A stretch of DNA of 64,000 nt from Candidatus Heimdallarchaeota archaeon (GCA_030149205.1 JASBSB010000004.1:160058-224057); one strand, 5' to 3'. Shown: positions 1 through 9,283, counted from the stretch's first letter. Notes: a model not told the origin generated them from the sequence alone. Made by a program: numbers and translations.

Positions 1-543
1 GGAAGGTACAAGCTTTCAAAACAGTTAGGAATATCCGAGTTTACGGTTAGGAAAATCCTAGAAGAATTGAACAGAGTGGGACTTACCGCAACCTCTGGAA
101 AATCAAGTGGTAGAGTTGGAAATTCATTAACAATTAAGGGAAAAGAACTGGCAAATAATCTAAGTAAACAATTTTTGATTTCGAAAACCCTTCCCTCAGA
201 ACTAATCGTTCTCCTCCCAGAAAATATGAGTCCATATTTATTCGTCTTTAAGAGCGATTCTAAATCACTGTTTAACTCAAATGGTGTTTACGAAAGAGAT
301 ATGGTGGTAAGAAGTGGAGGTCATGGGGCAATATTGTTAACCAAATCAGATAAAGGTTGGATCTTCCCTAATTCTAATGATTCTAACATAATAATGTCCA
401 ATACAATGTTTTCTAGATTTAATTGGTTACTTGTAAGTCTTGGTAAGACACCGTCCAATGCAATAAGAGGTGGGCTTTCAGTCATTATATATTACTGTGA
501 AGACAAATTTCTTCAAATTTTCTCTGAAATAAATAGTAATTAA
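1..543 (+). CDS. Winged-helix regulator, DUF4443-like (3' part only)
   Basis: The reading frame is open from the first base of the window, so the gene starts outside it. The TTG at 67 is only an internal codon. The first visible residues (about 1-50) form a helix-turn-helix: a helix with KLSKQLGIS, then FTVRKILEELNRVGL as recognition helix, followed by a glycine-rich wing. About 130 residues of mixed alpha/beta sequence follow. Archaeal proteins of the DUF4443 type have this order (HTH, then a small unknown sensor-like domain), which is my best guess at family. It is probably a DNA-binding transcription regulator. Its targets cannot be inferred, because the next gene (647) has its own promoter. 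The stop codon is at 541-543. Confidence 0.6.
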   Translation, partial: GRYKLSKQLGISEFTVRKILEELNRVGLTATSGKSSGRVGNSLTIKGKELANNLSKQFLISKTLPSELIVLLPENMSPYLFVFKSDSKSLFNSNGVYERDMVVRSGGHGAILLTKSDKGWIFPNSNDSNIIMSNTMFSRFNWLLVSLGKTPSNAIRGGLSVIIYYCEDKFLQIFSEINSN

Positions 544-615
544 CTATACAATAGTTGTAATTTTATTCTTAAGGCTTTACTTGTAAAAATATTTGGGGAT
601 TAGACAATCAGAAAG

Positions 616-623
616 TATTTTTA
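616..623 (+). promoter_or_regulatory. TATA box of the longin-like gene at 647
   Basis: TATTTTTA is centred 27 nt upstream of the ATG at 647, the archaeal TATA-to-start distance. The transcript should therefore be leaderless. No Shine-Dalgarno sequence precedes the ATG. Confidence 0.55.
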
Positions 624-646
624 GGATCAAATCATAATAATTCGTA

Positions 647-1096
647 ATGACTGTAACTGATGTTTTTATTCTTGATACTTCTGGTTACCCCTATTTAGCA
701 AGATGTTATGGTGGTATAGCCTGTAAAGCGAATCCAGATCATTCCTTATTAACGGCTTTTTTTGCGGCTCTCTCAGCCTTTGCTAATGAATTGAATCAAA
801 ATCATCTAGAAAATGTAATATTTGATGAACTTGGTCTTGTTTTCGAACAAGAAGATGATATTATTGTTGTTGTGGGAGTTGAAGAAGAAAAGAGTCTAGA
901 CTCAGAAAGACCATTAGCAAAGAAAATCAAAGCTACATTTTTGAAAAACGACCTTTTCAAAAACTTCGATAATGAAGAATCTCTTATTGTACAAATAGAT
1001 GAGCTTGTCGATAAACATGCTATGGGTGATATAAAACCCTTGGTCACAAAGAGACGTCGAAATTTCTTTAATAGATTAAAATCAATCTTTTCTTAA
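647..1096 (+). CDS. Small longin/roadblock-like protein with basic C-terminal helix
   Basis: A 149-residue soluble protein. It begins with a beta-strand pair (VFILDTSGYPYLARCYGG) of the kind that opens longin, roadblock and other profilin-like folds. Next come a long helix (about 30-52), three more strands (about 54-75, including IIVVVGVEE) and a C-terminal helical part. The tail (about 135-149, KRRRNFFNRLKSIFS) is a basic, amphipathic helix that could lie on a membrane. Longin-type domains are abundant in Asgard archaea, where they are thought to bind small GTPases, and one GTPase is encoded at 31632. The family is assigned from pattern alone; a roadblock/LC7 fold is the main alternative. 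It is a single gene with a leaderless promoter. Confidence 0.5.
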   Translation: MTVTDVFILDTSGYPYLARCYGGIACKANPDHSLLTAFFAALSAFANELNQNHLENVIFDELGLVFEQEDDIIVVVGVEEEKSLDSERPLAKKIKATFLKNDLFKNFDNEESLIVQIDELVDKHAMGDIKPLVTKRRRNFFNRLKSIFS

Positions 1097-1177
1097 ATAG
1101 CTAAAATGGTATTCTAAGTTCATAAATGGGATTCTAAACTAAATTACATTATATTTGGAATGGATTGTAAATTTGAG

Positions 1178-2116
1178 TTAGAGTTCTTTTTTATTAAGGT
1201 TTTCAATATTCGAATACCATTGTTCTTTTTGAACCTTCAATTTCCGAAGAAGCGCCTCAGATGAAACATTATCTAACTCTAACTCACCGATGACTCCCAC
1301 ATCTCCATGAAAATCACCACCTGCTGTTTTTAATAAGTTATGTTGAGTTATGTATTGCTTTAAAATTTCGTTTCCCTCTTTTTCGTATTGAGGGTCAAGA
1401 ACATACTTTTGAGTATAATCATATACAAGCTCCACTCCATCAAGCGGAAATGATTTTAAGCTTTCAATTAACCTTTGAAACCTTTGGATTGAATTATTTC
1501 TGTAGGCTAATGGATGTGCCCATACAATAATTCCCCCAGATTTATGAGTCAAGGAAATCCATTCTAAGAGGGTTTTCGAGATTTTGGGGATACCCAAAGG
1601 TTTTCCATCTCTTAAATATTTATCAAAAGCTTCCTCCAAGGTTTTAACATATCCCTTTTTAACCAAAAGACGACCAACATGGGGTCTACTTAAAACCAAA
1701 TCTTTCTTGGTAGATTCTTTTTTTGCCTCTCCTATGATTTCTTCCATTGAGATTGCCAATCCAATCTCGTTGGCTTTCTCCACTATTTTCTCCATTCTAT
1801 TTTCTCGGTTTTCTATCATTTCTAAGGTAACATCATATATTTCAGAATTTTGAATTTGTGTAACTGAATCATAAAGAGACAACATATGTAGCTTTTCAGT
1901 TCCTAGAGAGGTAGATACCTCTATTCCAGCAATTAGTTTTTTGGTATAAATCTCATTCATTGCGTTGAGTTTCCAAGCTTCAATAGTACCTTCAAAATTA
2001 TCATGATCTGTGATACAAAAAACTTCAATACCTTTTTCTTCTGCTTTTGTTAATAATTTCTCAACACTCCAGGTTCCATCTGAATGGATTGAATGACAAT
2101 GAATGTCAACCTTCAT
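1178..2116 (-). CDS. PHP domain metal-dependent phosphoesterase
   Basis: A 312-residue protein of the PHP family (COG0613 type). The metal ligands are visible in order: HCHSIHSDG at residues 6-14, ITDHDNFEG near 36-44, GIEV near 64, WAHP near 200 and GGDFHGD near 266. Members hydrolyse phosphoesters such as nucleoside 3',5'-bisphosphates or 5'-phosphorylated nucleic acid ends; the substrate here is not predictable. The length fits the stand-alone enzymes and not the PHP domain of DNA polymerase. It lies 34 nt downstream of the S9 peptidase gene on the same strand, so the two may share a transcript, but no functional link is evident. Confidence 0.85.
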   Translation of the reverse strand: MKVDIHCHSIHSDGTWSVEKLLTKAEEKGIEVFCITDHDNFEGTIEAWKLNAMNEIYTKKLIAGIEVSTSLGTEKLHMLSLYDSVTQIQNSEIYDVTLEMIENRENRMEKIVEKANEIGLAISMEEIIGEAKKESTKKDLVLSRPHVGRLLVKKGYVKTLEEAFDKYLRDGKPLGIPKISKTLLEWISLTHKSGGIIVWAHPLAYRNNSIQRFQRLIESLKSFPLDGVELVYDYTQKYVLDPQYEKEGNEILKQYITQHNLLKTAGGDFHGDVGVIGELELDNVSSEALLRKLKVQKEQWYSNIENLNKKEL

Positions 2117-2150
2117 AAATTTTTATCTGCAATTTCCTTTATTATAATTG

Positions 2151-3986
2151 TTATAACACCTTGTTTAACCAATTAACTACCTCAGAATATGCTTTGATTT
2201 TATTTGACCGCTTGACTACACCATGTCCTTCATCAGCAAACCTAAGCAGTTTAACAGGTAAACCTTTGGCGAAAAGATTATCATACATTTGCAAAGATTC
2301 TGAGAGGGGAACCCGCTCATCATTATCTCCCTGGATTATGAACAAAGCACTTTTGATTTTATCAACTTTATGTATTGGAGAAATACTATGTAGTAACTCT
2401 CTGTCATTTTCCAGGGAACCGTATTCTGCTTCTCTAAGTTTTCTTCTCCAATCTGCTGTGTTTTCAAGAAATGTAACAAAGTTTGATATCCCTACAATAT
2501 CAACAGCTGCCTTCCAATCCTCAGGGTATTCTGTTATAGCTGAAAGTACAGCAAATCCACCATAACTTCCCCCATAAATTATTAATTTACCTGCATCAAC
2601 TGTAGAATCAGTTTGAATCAAGTGATCTCTTAAAGCTTTTATATCTTTTATTGAATCAAGTCTCTTTTCCACATTATCAAGATCCATAAAAGTTCGACCA
2701 AACCCACTACTGCCTCTGATGTTTGGCGCAATAATATTGTATCCGTTAGCTGTAAAAAACTGTATCAGAGGACTGAAAGAGGGTCTAAACTGAGATTCCG
2801 GACCTCCATGTATCATGAATATCGTAGGTTTAACACCTATGACCTCAGAAGAAAATTTGAAGTAACTCACTTCTAATCCATCGAAACTGTTGAATTGTTT
2901 AAGCTCTGCTTTAACAAAATTAGCATTGTTTAAACCGGGAATCGAAGAGAGTGTTACATCCCATGACTTGCCTGAATGTCTGTCAAAACATATTACTCTC
3001 ATAGGTTTATCTGATGATGAAATTGAGAGAAGAATTTTACTTTCATCTTCTGAGATTGAAGCTCCACTAGTAAAAGATCTTGCATCACCAGAAATATACA
3101 CTACATCACCCTCTAAATTTAGTGTTCTAAATTCAGTAATCTTACTTCCATTAATTTGTATTTCATAAAATTTTGAAATACCACTTTGATTGGTTATCAT
3201 TAAGTAAAAATCACCAGAATTACTCGGTATAACAGCACTTATCTCACCAGAGATTTTGTCATTTCCAACTAATGGAATATAGGTTCCATCCATGTTGAGG
3301 ATTCCTAATCTGTTAAAATCAGAATTGTAATTTGAATATACCAATACGGAAGAGTCATCAATAAATTTAATCGGAATCCAAACATATCGTCGATCAGAAT
3401 TCAATTTTGATGTTATAGAGGATTTTAATTGTTTTTTAAGATCAAATAGAAACAATTCAACATGTGTGTTAGCTAAAAATTCAGATAATATTAGGATTGA
3501 ATCAGTTGAATTCACACAACTAACAGAATATAACCCAGAATCCGGTTGATACACTAATTCTTCCTTATGTTCTAACAGGGGAATCTTTCTTCTGTATGTT
3601 GCAAAAACAGATTTGTTTACAGTATTACTTGAGTAATATACGTATTTTTCTGTGATTTTGTTAATTCTGTATTTTGCGGTCAAGTTATCACTAATTTGAT
3701 GAACTTTTCCTGTCGTATCAATCAAATGCATCTGAAAATTCTCATTTCCACCTTTATCAGATAAGTACAAAATGGTGTCATCACTCAGATATTTTGGGTT
3801 TGTACATCTGTCTTCACTGGCTGTTAAGCGAATCGGCCAGGAGTTTTCATTCTCCTTAACCTTGGTTTTATAAATTTGAAAGACTCCAGTTGAATCATAT
3901 ACAAATGTAGCGTATTCCCCATTCTTTGAAAAATTTGCACCGCCTGAGGATTCTATGTTAAGATAAGGTTCAAGTGAAACATTCAT
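2151..3986 (-). CDS. S9 family peptidase (acylaminoacyl-peptidase/prolyl oligopeptidase type)
   Basis: About 611 residues. The N-terminal 350 are beta-propeller-like repeats of short strands. The C-terminal 250 form an alpha/beta hydrolase with the nucleophile elbow GGSYGGFAVL (near residue 475), the acid in GDNDERVP (near 555) and the histidine in DEGHGV (near 588). HGGPESQ (near 395) is the oxyanion region. No signal peptide is seen, so it probably acts in the cytosol on small peptides. A GTG at 3995 is also in frame; I prefer the ATG at 3986, which leaves MNVSLEPYLN as N-terminus. A PHP phosphoesterase gene follows after 34 nt. Confidence 0.9.
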   Translation of the reverse strand: MNVSLEPYLNIESSGGANFSKNGEYATFVYDSTGVFQIYKTKVKENENSWPIRLTASEDRCTNPKYLSDDTILYLSDKGGNENFQMHLIDTTGKVHQISDNLTAKYRINKITEKYVYYSSNTVNKSVFATYRRKIPLLEHKEELVYQPDSGLYSVSCVNSTDSILILSEFLANTHVELFLFDLKKQLKSSITSKLNSDRRYVWIPIKFIDDSSVLVYSNYNSDFNRLGILNMDGTYIPLVGNDKISGEISAVIPSNSGDFYLMITNQSGISKFYEIQINGSKITEFRTLNLEGDVVYISGDARSFTSGASISEDESKILLSISSSDKPMRVICFDRHSGKSWDVTLSSIPGLNNANFVKAELKQFNSFDGLEVSYFKFSSEVIGVKPTIFMIHGGPESQFRPSFSPLIQFFTANGYNIIAPNIRGSSGFGRTFMDLDNVEKRLDSIKDIKALRDHLIQTDSTVDAGKLIIYGGSYGGFAVLSAITEYPEDWKAAVDIVGISNFVTFLENTADWRRKLREAEYGSLENDRELLHSISPIHKVDKIKSALFIIQGDNDERVPLSESLQMYDNLFAKGLPVKLLRFADEGHGVVKRSNKIKAYSEVVNWLNKVL

Positions 3987-4077
3987 AGAAATCACTCATT
4001 CTTCTTTTTTTTAATCTATGCCTATACCTAAACGTCAATAGATTTCTATAAGATATACGTTGGTAAATGTGAAAAAG

Positions 4078-4085
4078 CTTTTTAG
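4078..4085 (+). promoter_or_regulatory. TATA box of the gene at 4109
   Basis: CTTTTTAG, preceded by an A-rich BRE-like stretch, is centred about 27 nt upstream of the ATG at 4109. A leaderless transcript is likely. Confidence 0.45.
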
Positions 4086-4108
4086 GGGTAAAGTTTCTTT
4101 AGATAGGT

Positions 4109-5065
4109 ATGGACACGAGCAAGAGCAAGAAGGTTAGTTATCTATGTTCTTTTTGCAACCAAACCCGTAATCTACTTATAGATGAGGATGTCCATCTTAA
4201 TAGAAAAGAGCTTGAAATTAACGGATTGGCTAGTTATATTGATGCTCATGAAAAACCTGGAACACGAACCCAACTCCACGGTGTAAAATTGCAGATTGAT
4301 GCGAATTTTCACGTGCGTTCCAATGATGTTATTTCTAAAGAAGATAAGATACAAAAAAGACCAGTAAACCTCATACCAGTACCAAAGAGGAAGATCAAGC
4401 AGTTAAATACAAGACATACCTGGAAATCATGGTATTCTTTGGAGGTGTCTTCGGAGGGTAATTCAATTGAATTTGCATTACAAAGCCCAAACTTTTCTTC
4501 TATGAGTGTTGAGGGGATAATATCAATAACCAGTCCCTTAAATACGGTAAAGTGTAAAATAATCCCAACAGATTTTGTGTATGAAAACCCACAATTCCTT
4601 CAATACCTTACTGAATGGTTACAAGCGTTTGTAAGGTCATTAGAGTTAGCAGGTGAGATTTTTGTGGATATAATTCCAGAAATTCTGAGATATATTGATT
4701 TGAATATTGAAACAAGAATTACAAAAACACAAGAAGAGATTTTAGGTGCATTAATTGATAAATCTAGCATATTTTTGGTGTACCCAGAAAATTTAAAATT
4801 AATAACAAACTCAAGACTCGAGTTAAATAAACCAGGTCTTCCCCAAAAAGACCTTAAACGTGTATCAGAGAAAATTATATCTACTCCAACTTTTCCCTTA
4901 GGGGATATTCAAACTTTACTCGAGGATGAAATTTTAACTTATTCTCCTTTGGAAGAGGAAATCATTATTCTTTCACTTGCGTATTTAATAGAGTTGGGAG
5001 GTATTGATTATAAATTATCATGGGTGAGACCAATTAAAACCACCTCTTTAAATCTATCAAAATAA
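4109..5065 (+). CDS. Unknown protein with N-terminal CxxC motif
   Basis: A 318-residue soluble protein I do not recognise. Residues 10-20 carry YLCSFCNQTR, half of a possible zinc site; no second CxxC follows, so metal binding would need other ligands or a dimer. A basic segment at about 80-100 (RPVNLIPVPKRKIKQ) is followed by a mixed alpha/beta region (about 100-215) and a mainly helical C-terminus with a LEEEIIILSLAYLIELGG helix. There is no signal peptide or membrane segment. It is flanked by its own promoter and by the cupin gene 70 nt downstream, which has a separate TATA-like sequence. It might be a signalling or DNA-associated adaptor, but nothing in the sequence decides this. Confidence 0.5.
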   Translation: MDTSKSKKVSYLCSFCNQTRNLLIDEDVHLNRKELEINGLASYIDAHEKPGTRTQLHGVKLQIDANFHVRSNDVISKEDKIQKRPVNLIPVPKRKIKQLNTRHTWKSWYSLEVSSEGNSIEFALQSPNFSSMSVEGIISITSPLNTVKCKIIPTDFVYENPQFLQYLTEWLQAFVRSLELAGEIFVDIIPEILRYIDLNIETRITKTQEEILGALIDKSSIFLVYPENLKLITNSRLELNKPGLPQKDLKRVSEKIISTPTFPLGDIQTLLEDEILTYSPLEEEIIILSLAYLIELGGIDYKLSWVRPIKTTSLNLSK

Positions 5066-5134
5066 ATTTTGCTGAAGAAATGTTGAAATACGTTATTACC
5101 GATTGATGTACTTTATATTTGTACAATAAATTTT

Positions 5135-5512
5135 GTGTCTGTGAGTATACCTACAATCACTGACCTATCCAAGGAAGGCTTGATAGAGGATGAAGAACGA
5201 GGTTTGCTATATCAATATATTGTGGGAAATGATATTTGTAAAACTGCAAATCTAAGATTTATTACAATACCACCAAATAAACAATTTGAAAGCCATGATC
5301 ATAAGCATTTACAGGTGTTCTATTTTCTTTCTGGAGAAGGAGTAATAATAGTTGATGAAAAGGAGATACAGATATCAAAATCTTTGAGGGTCGTTGTGAA
5401 ACCCTTTCAAGAACATAGTATTAAGAATACAGGGGAACATAATATGGATATTCTTGTGTTTGATGAATTTGATGAATGCTACAAATTTAGTTCTCCGTAT
5501 GTTGATTTTTAG
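5135..5512 (+). CDS. Cupin domain protein
   Basis: A 125-residue single-domain cupin. The first cupin motif is recognisable in residues 50-70 (SHDHKHLQVFYFLSGEG), with three histidines available for metal, and the second near 95-110 (PFQEHSIKNTG) with one more. Small cupins of this type bind a metal and act as isomerases, dioxygenases or sensors; the substrate is unknown. GTG codons at 5135 and 5141 are both possible starts. TTTATATT at 5112-5119 is centred 25 nt upstream of the second, so the protein may be two residues shorter. Confidence 0.8.
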   Translation: MSVSIPTITDLSKEGLIEDEERGLLYQYIVGNDICKTANLRFITIPPNKQFESHDHKHLQVFYFLSGEGVIIVDEKEIQISKSLRVVVKPFQEHSIKNTGEHNMDILVFDEFDECYKFSSPYVDF

Positions 5513-5539
5513 AATAACAGATTTATATTAAAATTCCAT

Positions 5540-6232
5540 TTACTTCTTTTTATGGTTCCTAATTTTAGTGTATACAATAATTGAAAGCATTGTCAGACTG
5601 ATGATAAATGTCTGAAGCCCTGGTGTTGGAGACTGATTTGTGTTAAAGTTAGATATTGTACCTTTGATTGAGAAGATCTCAAAATTAAGCCAAAAACCAA
5701 AGGAGCTGGTATTTGCATAGACCAACACACCAGAATTTTTTTGATATGTCAATTGGGTGTTTTGAAATTTATCTTCAATGTGTATTTTTACAACTGTATA
5801 GGGTTTTCCAAGGATTGATTGCGTGGTTTCTTCATAGGAGTGAACAGTTGAATTTAAACCACTTATCAGTTGTTTGGTTACATCCCAAGTTTGGTTAGCG
5901 ATAAAACCCAATTCTTTACCGATTTTCCAATACCCCAGAACCAAAGCTGAGTTAGCTTCTGCATCATCAGCTGTTTTGGTGAGATTACCTAGCTGAATTG
6001 TTACATTTGTAAAACTTTGTGAGGGATTGAATAATGTCACATTCATGAGGGTATTTTTAGTAAAAGTATATTTCACTGAATTATTTGGCTCATACCACGT
6101 GGCTGGATTAGTTTGAGAGTTTAACACCTTGTATGAGACTTCAACAGCTGTCGCTGGAATTGCACCAGATTGAGTCAACGGTAGCCCCAATATGAAAATT
6201 AATGCAATAGAAATTATGAATCTTGAATTCAT
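5540..6232 (-). CDS. Secreted protein with C-terminal sorting-signal-like tail
   Basis: A 230-residue exported protein of unknown function. It has an N-terminal signal peptide (about 1-23), an asparagine- and threonine-rich, beta-strand-rich ectodomain with many N-x-S/T sequons (about 30-195), and a short tail. The tail is a linker with TPGLQ, one hydrophobic helix (about 205-222) and the basic end KIRNHKKK. The order PG motif, hydrophobic span, basic end matches archaeosortase-type sorting signals; a plain membrane anchor is the alternative. The TATA box CTATAAAG at about 6253-6261 on the minus strand is centred 25 nt upstream of the ATG, suggesting a leaderless transcript. Confidence 0.65.
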   Translation of the reverse strand: MNSRFIISIALIFILGLPLTQSGAIPATAVEVSYKVLNSQTNPATWYEPNNSVKYTFTKNTLMNVTLFNPSQSFTNVTIQLGNLTKTADDAEANSALVLGYWKIGKELGFIANQTWDVTKQLISGLNSTVHSYEETTQSILGKPYTVVKIHIEDKFQNTQLTYQKNSGVLVYANTSSFGFWLNFEIFSIKGTISNFNTNQSPTPGLQTFIISLTMLSIIVYTKIRNHKKK

Positions 6233-6335
6233 AAGTATTAAATATTTGACTCTTTATAGGTGTTTTCTCCTATAACTGATATTATAATTACTCATCAATT
6301 TTTTACTAATCTTTGGAAAACATATTTCTTATACC

Positions 6336-6343
6336 ATTTAAAT
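6336..6343 (+). promoter_or_regulatory. TATA box of the DMT transporter gene
   Basis: ATTTAAAT is centred about 30 nt upstream of the GTG start at 6370, with no ribosome binding site between them. Confidence 0.4.
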
Positions 6344-6369
6344 TAAAAATGCATTAATTTGGTAATCTT

Positions 6370-7266
6370 GTGAATATTTTTGTTTTTGCTGTGGTTCTTG
6401 CTTTGGTTGCTATGTTAGCTTGGGGAATCAATTCATTTATTTTGAAACGTGGGGTAAGAAATATTCATCCACTTCAGGCAATTGTGTATAGAAGTCTTGT
6501 TGCTACACCTATTTTACTTTTATTATCTTACGTACTTTTCGCAAAAGATTCAATATTTGTCTATTTCAAACCTGATTTAATACTGTGGTTTACCTTAGGA
6601 TCATCTTTTTTCATAGTTATAGGAGATTCTCTCTTTTTCCTTGCCTTAAAGAAATACCCTGTGACATTAATCTTACCGATTGCTTCAATTTATCCCTTAA
6701 TAACAACGATAATACTAATATCAACCAAAACCGAAACGATTCATATTACCACGGTTGTTGGTACGATTGTAGTTATACTAGGCGTCAGTCTTGTAACAGG
6801 AGGATCGAAGATTCTTCCGATTCCTAAGGCTGCAATTCTTTATGGGCTTTCAATTGCTTTTTTTTGGGGATCTTCAATTTTTATGGTGAGATCAGTATTG
6901 CTTTATCAGGGAACTAACGCTTTTTCCATTACAGCTATCAGAAGTGTATTTATGATGGTAATTTCAATAGTTGTGTTAGGTTTTATCGCAATAAGAAGTG
7001 GTCAAGCTCCAACACCAAATTGGACTGAACATCGTGAAGCAATGAAATTTATGGGAATCAGTGGTATTCTTGGATGGGTGGTGGGAGCTTCATCGTTTTT
7101 CTTTGCAGTTCAGTTGATAGGTGCTGCCATCCCCACTCCAATAACTAGTGCCAATCCGGTGATCGCAGGTCTTTTGGGGTATTTTACAGGAATTGAAGAT
7201 ATAGGGCTTTATCAATTGTTAGGAATATTAGTTACGGTTATTGGAACTATAATTATAATATATTAA
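6370..7266 (+). CDS. EamA/DMT-superfamily transporter
   Basis: A 298-residue integral membrane protein with about ten hydrophobic helices in two five-helix repeats, as in the EamA (DMT) family. Typical landmarks are the opening WGINSFILKRG, the YPLITTIILIS segment at the end of the first repeat, and the second-repeat helix containing ANPVIAGLLGYF. Relatives export amino acids, nucleotides or drugs across the cytoplasmic membrane; the substrate is not predictable. The start is GTG with a TATA box upstream. Neighbours give no clue to its cargo. Confidence 0.8.
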   Translation: MNIFVFAVVLALVAMLAWGINSFILKRGVRNIHPLQAIVYRSLVATPILLLLSYVLFAKDSIFVYFKPDLILWFTLGSSFFIVIGDSLFFLALKKYPVTLILPIASIYPLITTIILISTKTETIHITTVVGTIVVILGVSLVTGGSKILPIPKAAILYGLSIAFFWGSSIFMVRSVLLYQGTNAFSITAIRSVFMMVISIVVLGFIAIRSGQAPTPNWTEHREAMKFMGISGILGWVVGASSFFFAVQLIGAAIPTPITSANPVIAGLLGYFTGIEDIGLYQLLGILVTVIGTIIIIY

Positions 7267-7315
7267 ATTAGTATTAATAATTGAATTAGATTTATAATCT
7301 GACAGATGATAATTG

Positions 7316-9283
7316 TTATGCTAATAATTTTTCTATGATAGTTTCCATGTTTTTGACAACTTTGTTGAGGTCTGTAACCTCTCCTTCACTCATAACAGCG
7401 TTCTCATAGAGTTGATCAATGATAGTTGAGGTAATGTCTTCGTTTAACTTTTTCTCAAGACCCTTAATAATTGGATGCTCTGGATTGATCTGTAAAATTC
7501 TTCCTTCTAGAACATCACTTCCAAATCCACCACCAACGTTATTGGCGCTCATATATTTCATAGCCCGTTGAAAGTCAGAACCAAGACCTCCTTTCGGTGT
7601 TACCAATCTTACTGGACTCGAAACGAGCCTTTGAGAGATTTTGACATCCTTGACCTTGTCACCTAATTTTTCTTTAAATGTTTTGATTAAGTCAGCATGA
7701 GGGCCAGTTTCTTCCTCTTCGTTATCCTCCTTATCTTCCTTCTCATCTTCAGAACCTGTATCAGTTTTTGATTCAGTCTCATCTTGGTCAATTAAGAAGA
7801 ATTTCTTTTCCTCATATTCTCTTACGTTTATCATCAGGAAATTGTCAATTGGTTCTGCTAGCAAGAGAACCTCGAACCCCTCTTTCTCATAGTATTCAAG
7901 ATGAGGTGACCTTTTTAGTAGCTCGATATCATTACCAACCAAATAGTAGATTTCCTCTTGATTGGGTTTCATTCTCGTGATATAATCATCAAGGCTTACA
8001 GATCCTGTTCTTCCATCAACATGATCATAAGTTGAATAAAACCTAAGAAGGCGGATTAATTTATCCTTATTCTTGTCATTTTGGGTAACTCCTTCTTTTA
8101 AGAACACACCGTATTCTCTGTAAAATTTGAGATATTTCTCATGGTCGTCAGAGGCTAATTTTTCTAATTCCTCAATAACTTTTTTCTGAATATATTTTTT
8201 CATTGTTTGAATAACTCTGTTATTCTGAACTACTTCTCTAGAAACATTTAGGGGAAGGTCTTCACTATCAACCACTCCGACAATGAATCTTAGGTATTCA
8301 GGCAATAAGTCCTTATTGTGTTCCTGGATGAGTATCTTTTTAGAATACAGTCTTAACCCCCATTCAACGTCAGGCATGTAAAATGAAGCAGATTTTGTTG
8401 AAGGGATGAACAAAACCGAATAAAATTCGATAGGTGACTCGGTTTTAATGTGAATTGTAACGAATGGTTCATCGTATTTATTTGTGGTATTTCTGTAGAA
8501 TTCTAAGTATTGTTCTTGTGTGATAGTTGAGGGATCCTGTCTCCATAGCGCCTGTTGAGAATTTAATATTTCTGGACCCTTGTCCTCTTTCTCTTCACTT
8601 CCCTCTACTTTCTCTTCATCGGTTTCCTTCTCCTCAGTTTCTTCCTCTTTCTTAATCTCAATCAATCTGATCGGAAAAGTAACAAAGTCACTGTATTTTT
8701 TGACGAGGGATTTCAATCTGTGAGATTCAAAATACTCTAAATCATCTTCCTTTAAATGTAAAATTATCTCAGTACCACGTTCATCTTTCTGGGTTTCTTC
8801 AATGTCATAACCGGTTTCTCCATCTGAGGTCCAATGATATGCTTTTGCATTAGGTGAAAATGATCTTGTTTTAATCTCTACTTTATCACTAACCAAAAAA
8901 GCAGAATAAAAGCCAACCCCAAATTGACCAATTAGTTCATTTTTATCTGGAGAGTCCTCGATTTTTTCTAAAAATTCTAACGTACCACTATGAGCAATAG
9001 TTCCTAAATTTTCGATCAGCTCTCCTTTGTTCATCCCAACTCCTGTGTCTTTAATCGTGAGTGTTTTTTCATCTTTGTTAGGAATTAAATCAATCACTAA
9101 TTCCAAATCTTTCTGGAAGACCTTCTCACTTGTTAATGTTTTTATTCGAACTTTATTCAAAGCGTCTGACGCGTTGGAAATCAGTTCCCTAAGAAATACT
9201 TCCTTGTGTTGATATAAAGATCTAATGATGATATCTAAGACCTTTTTGACATCAGTTTTGAATTCAAGTTTTTGCGTACTCAT
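7316..9283 (-). CDS. htpG: Hsp90-family chaperone HtpG
   Basis: A 655-residue ATP-dependent chaperone. The N-terminal GHKL ATPase has ELISNASDAL (catalytic Glu33), DTGVGM (Asp79) and GQFGVGFYSAFLVSD. The middle domain contains LPLNVSREVVQNNRVI with the arginine that contacts the nucleotide, and the C-terminal dimerisation domain follows. Two acidic low-complexity inserts are unusual: about 208-240 between N and middle domains, rich in KEEETEE, and about 510-535 near the middle/C junction. The first resembles the charged linker of eukaryotic cytosolic Hsp90, which is minimal in bacterial HtpG. There is no C-terminal MEEVD. Most archaea lack Hsp90. The gene is monocistronic. Confidence 0.95.
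   Translation of the reverse strand: MSTQKLEFKTDVKKVLDIIIRSLYQHKEVFLRELISNASDALNKVRIKTLTSEKVFQKDLELVIDLIPNKDEKTLTIKDTGVGMNKGELIENLGTIAHSGTLEFLEKIEDSPDKNELIGQFGVGFYSAFLVSDKVEIKTRSFSPNAKAYHWTSDGETGYDIEETQKDERGTEIILHLKEDDLEYFESHRLKSLVKKYSDFVTFPIRLIEIKKEEETEEKETDEEKVEGSEEKEDKGPEILNSQQALWRQDPSTITQEQYLEFYRNTTNKYDEPFVTIHIKTESPIEFYSVLFIPSTKSASFYMPDVEWGLRLYSKKILIQEHNKDLLPEYLRFIVGVVDSEDLPLNVSREVVQNNRVIQTMKKYIQKKVIEELEKLASDDHEKYLKFYREYGVFLKEGVTQNDKNKDKLIRLLRFYSTYDHVDGRTGSVSLDDYITRMKPNQEEIYYLVGNDIELLKRSPHLEYYEKEGFEVLLLAEPIDNFLMINVREYEEKKFFLIDQDETESKTDTGSEDEKEDKEDNEEEETGPHADLIKTFKEKLGDKVKDVKISQRLVSSPVRLVTPKGGLGSDFQRAMKYMSANNVGGGFGSDVLEGRILQINPEHPIIKGLEKKLNEDITSTIIDQLYENAVMSEGEVTDLNKVVKNMETIIEKLLA

Noticed and set aside
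2161..2565. A 134-codon frame opposite the S9 peptidase
   Set aside because: The minus-strand gene has a full catalytic triad in this stretch; the antisense frame has no features.
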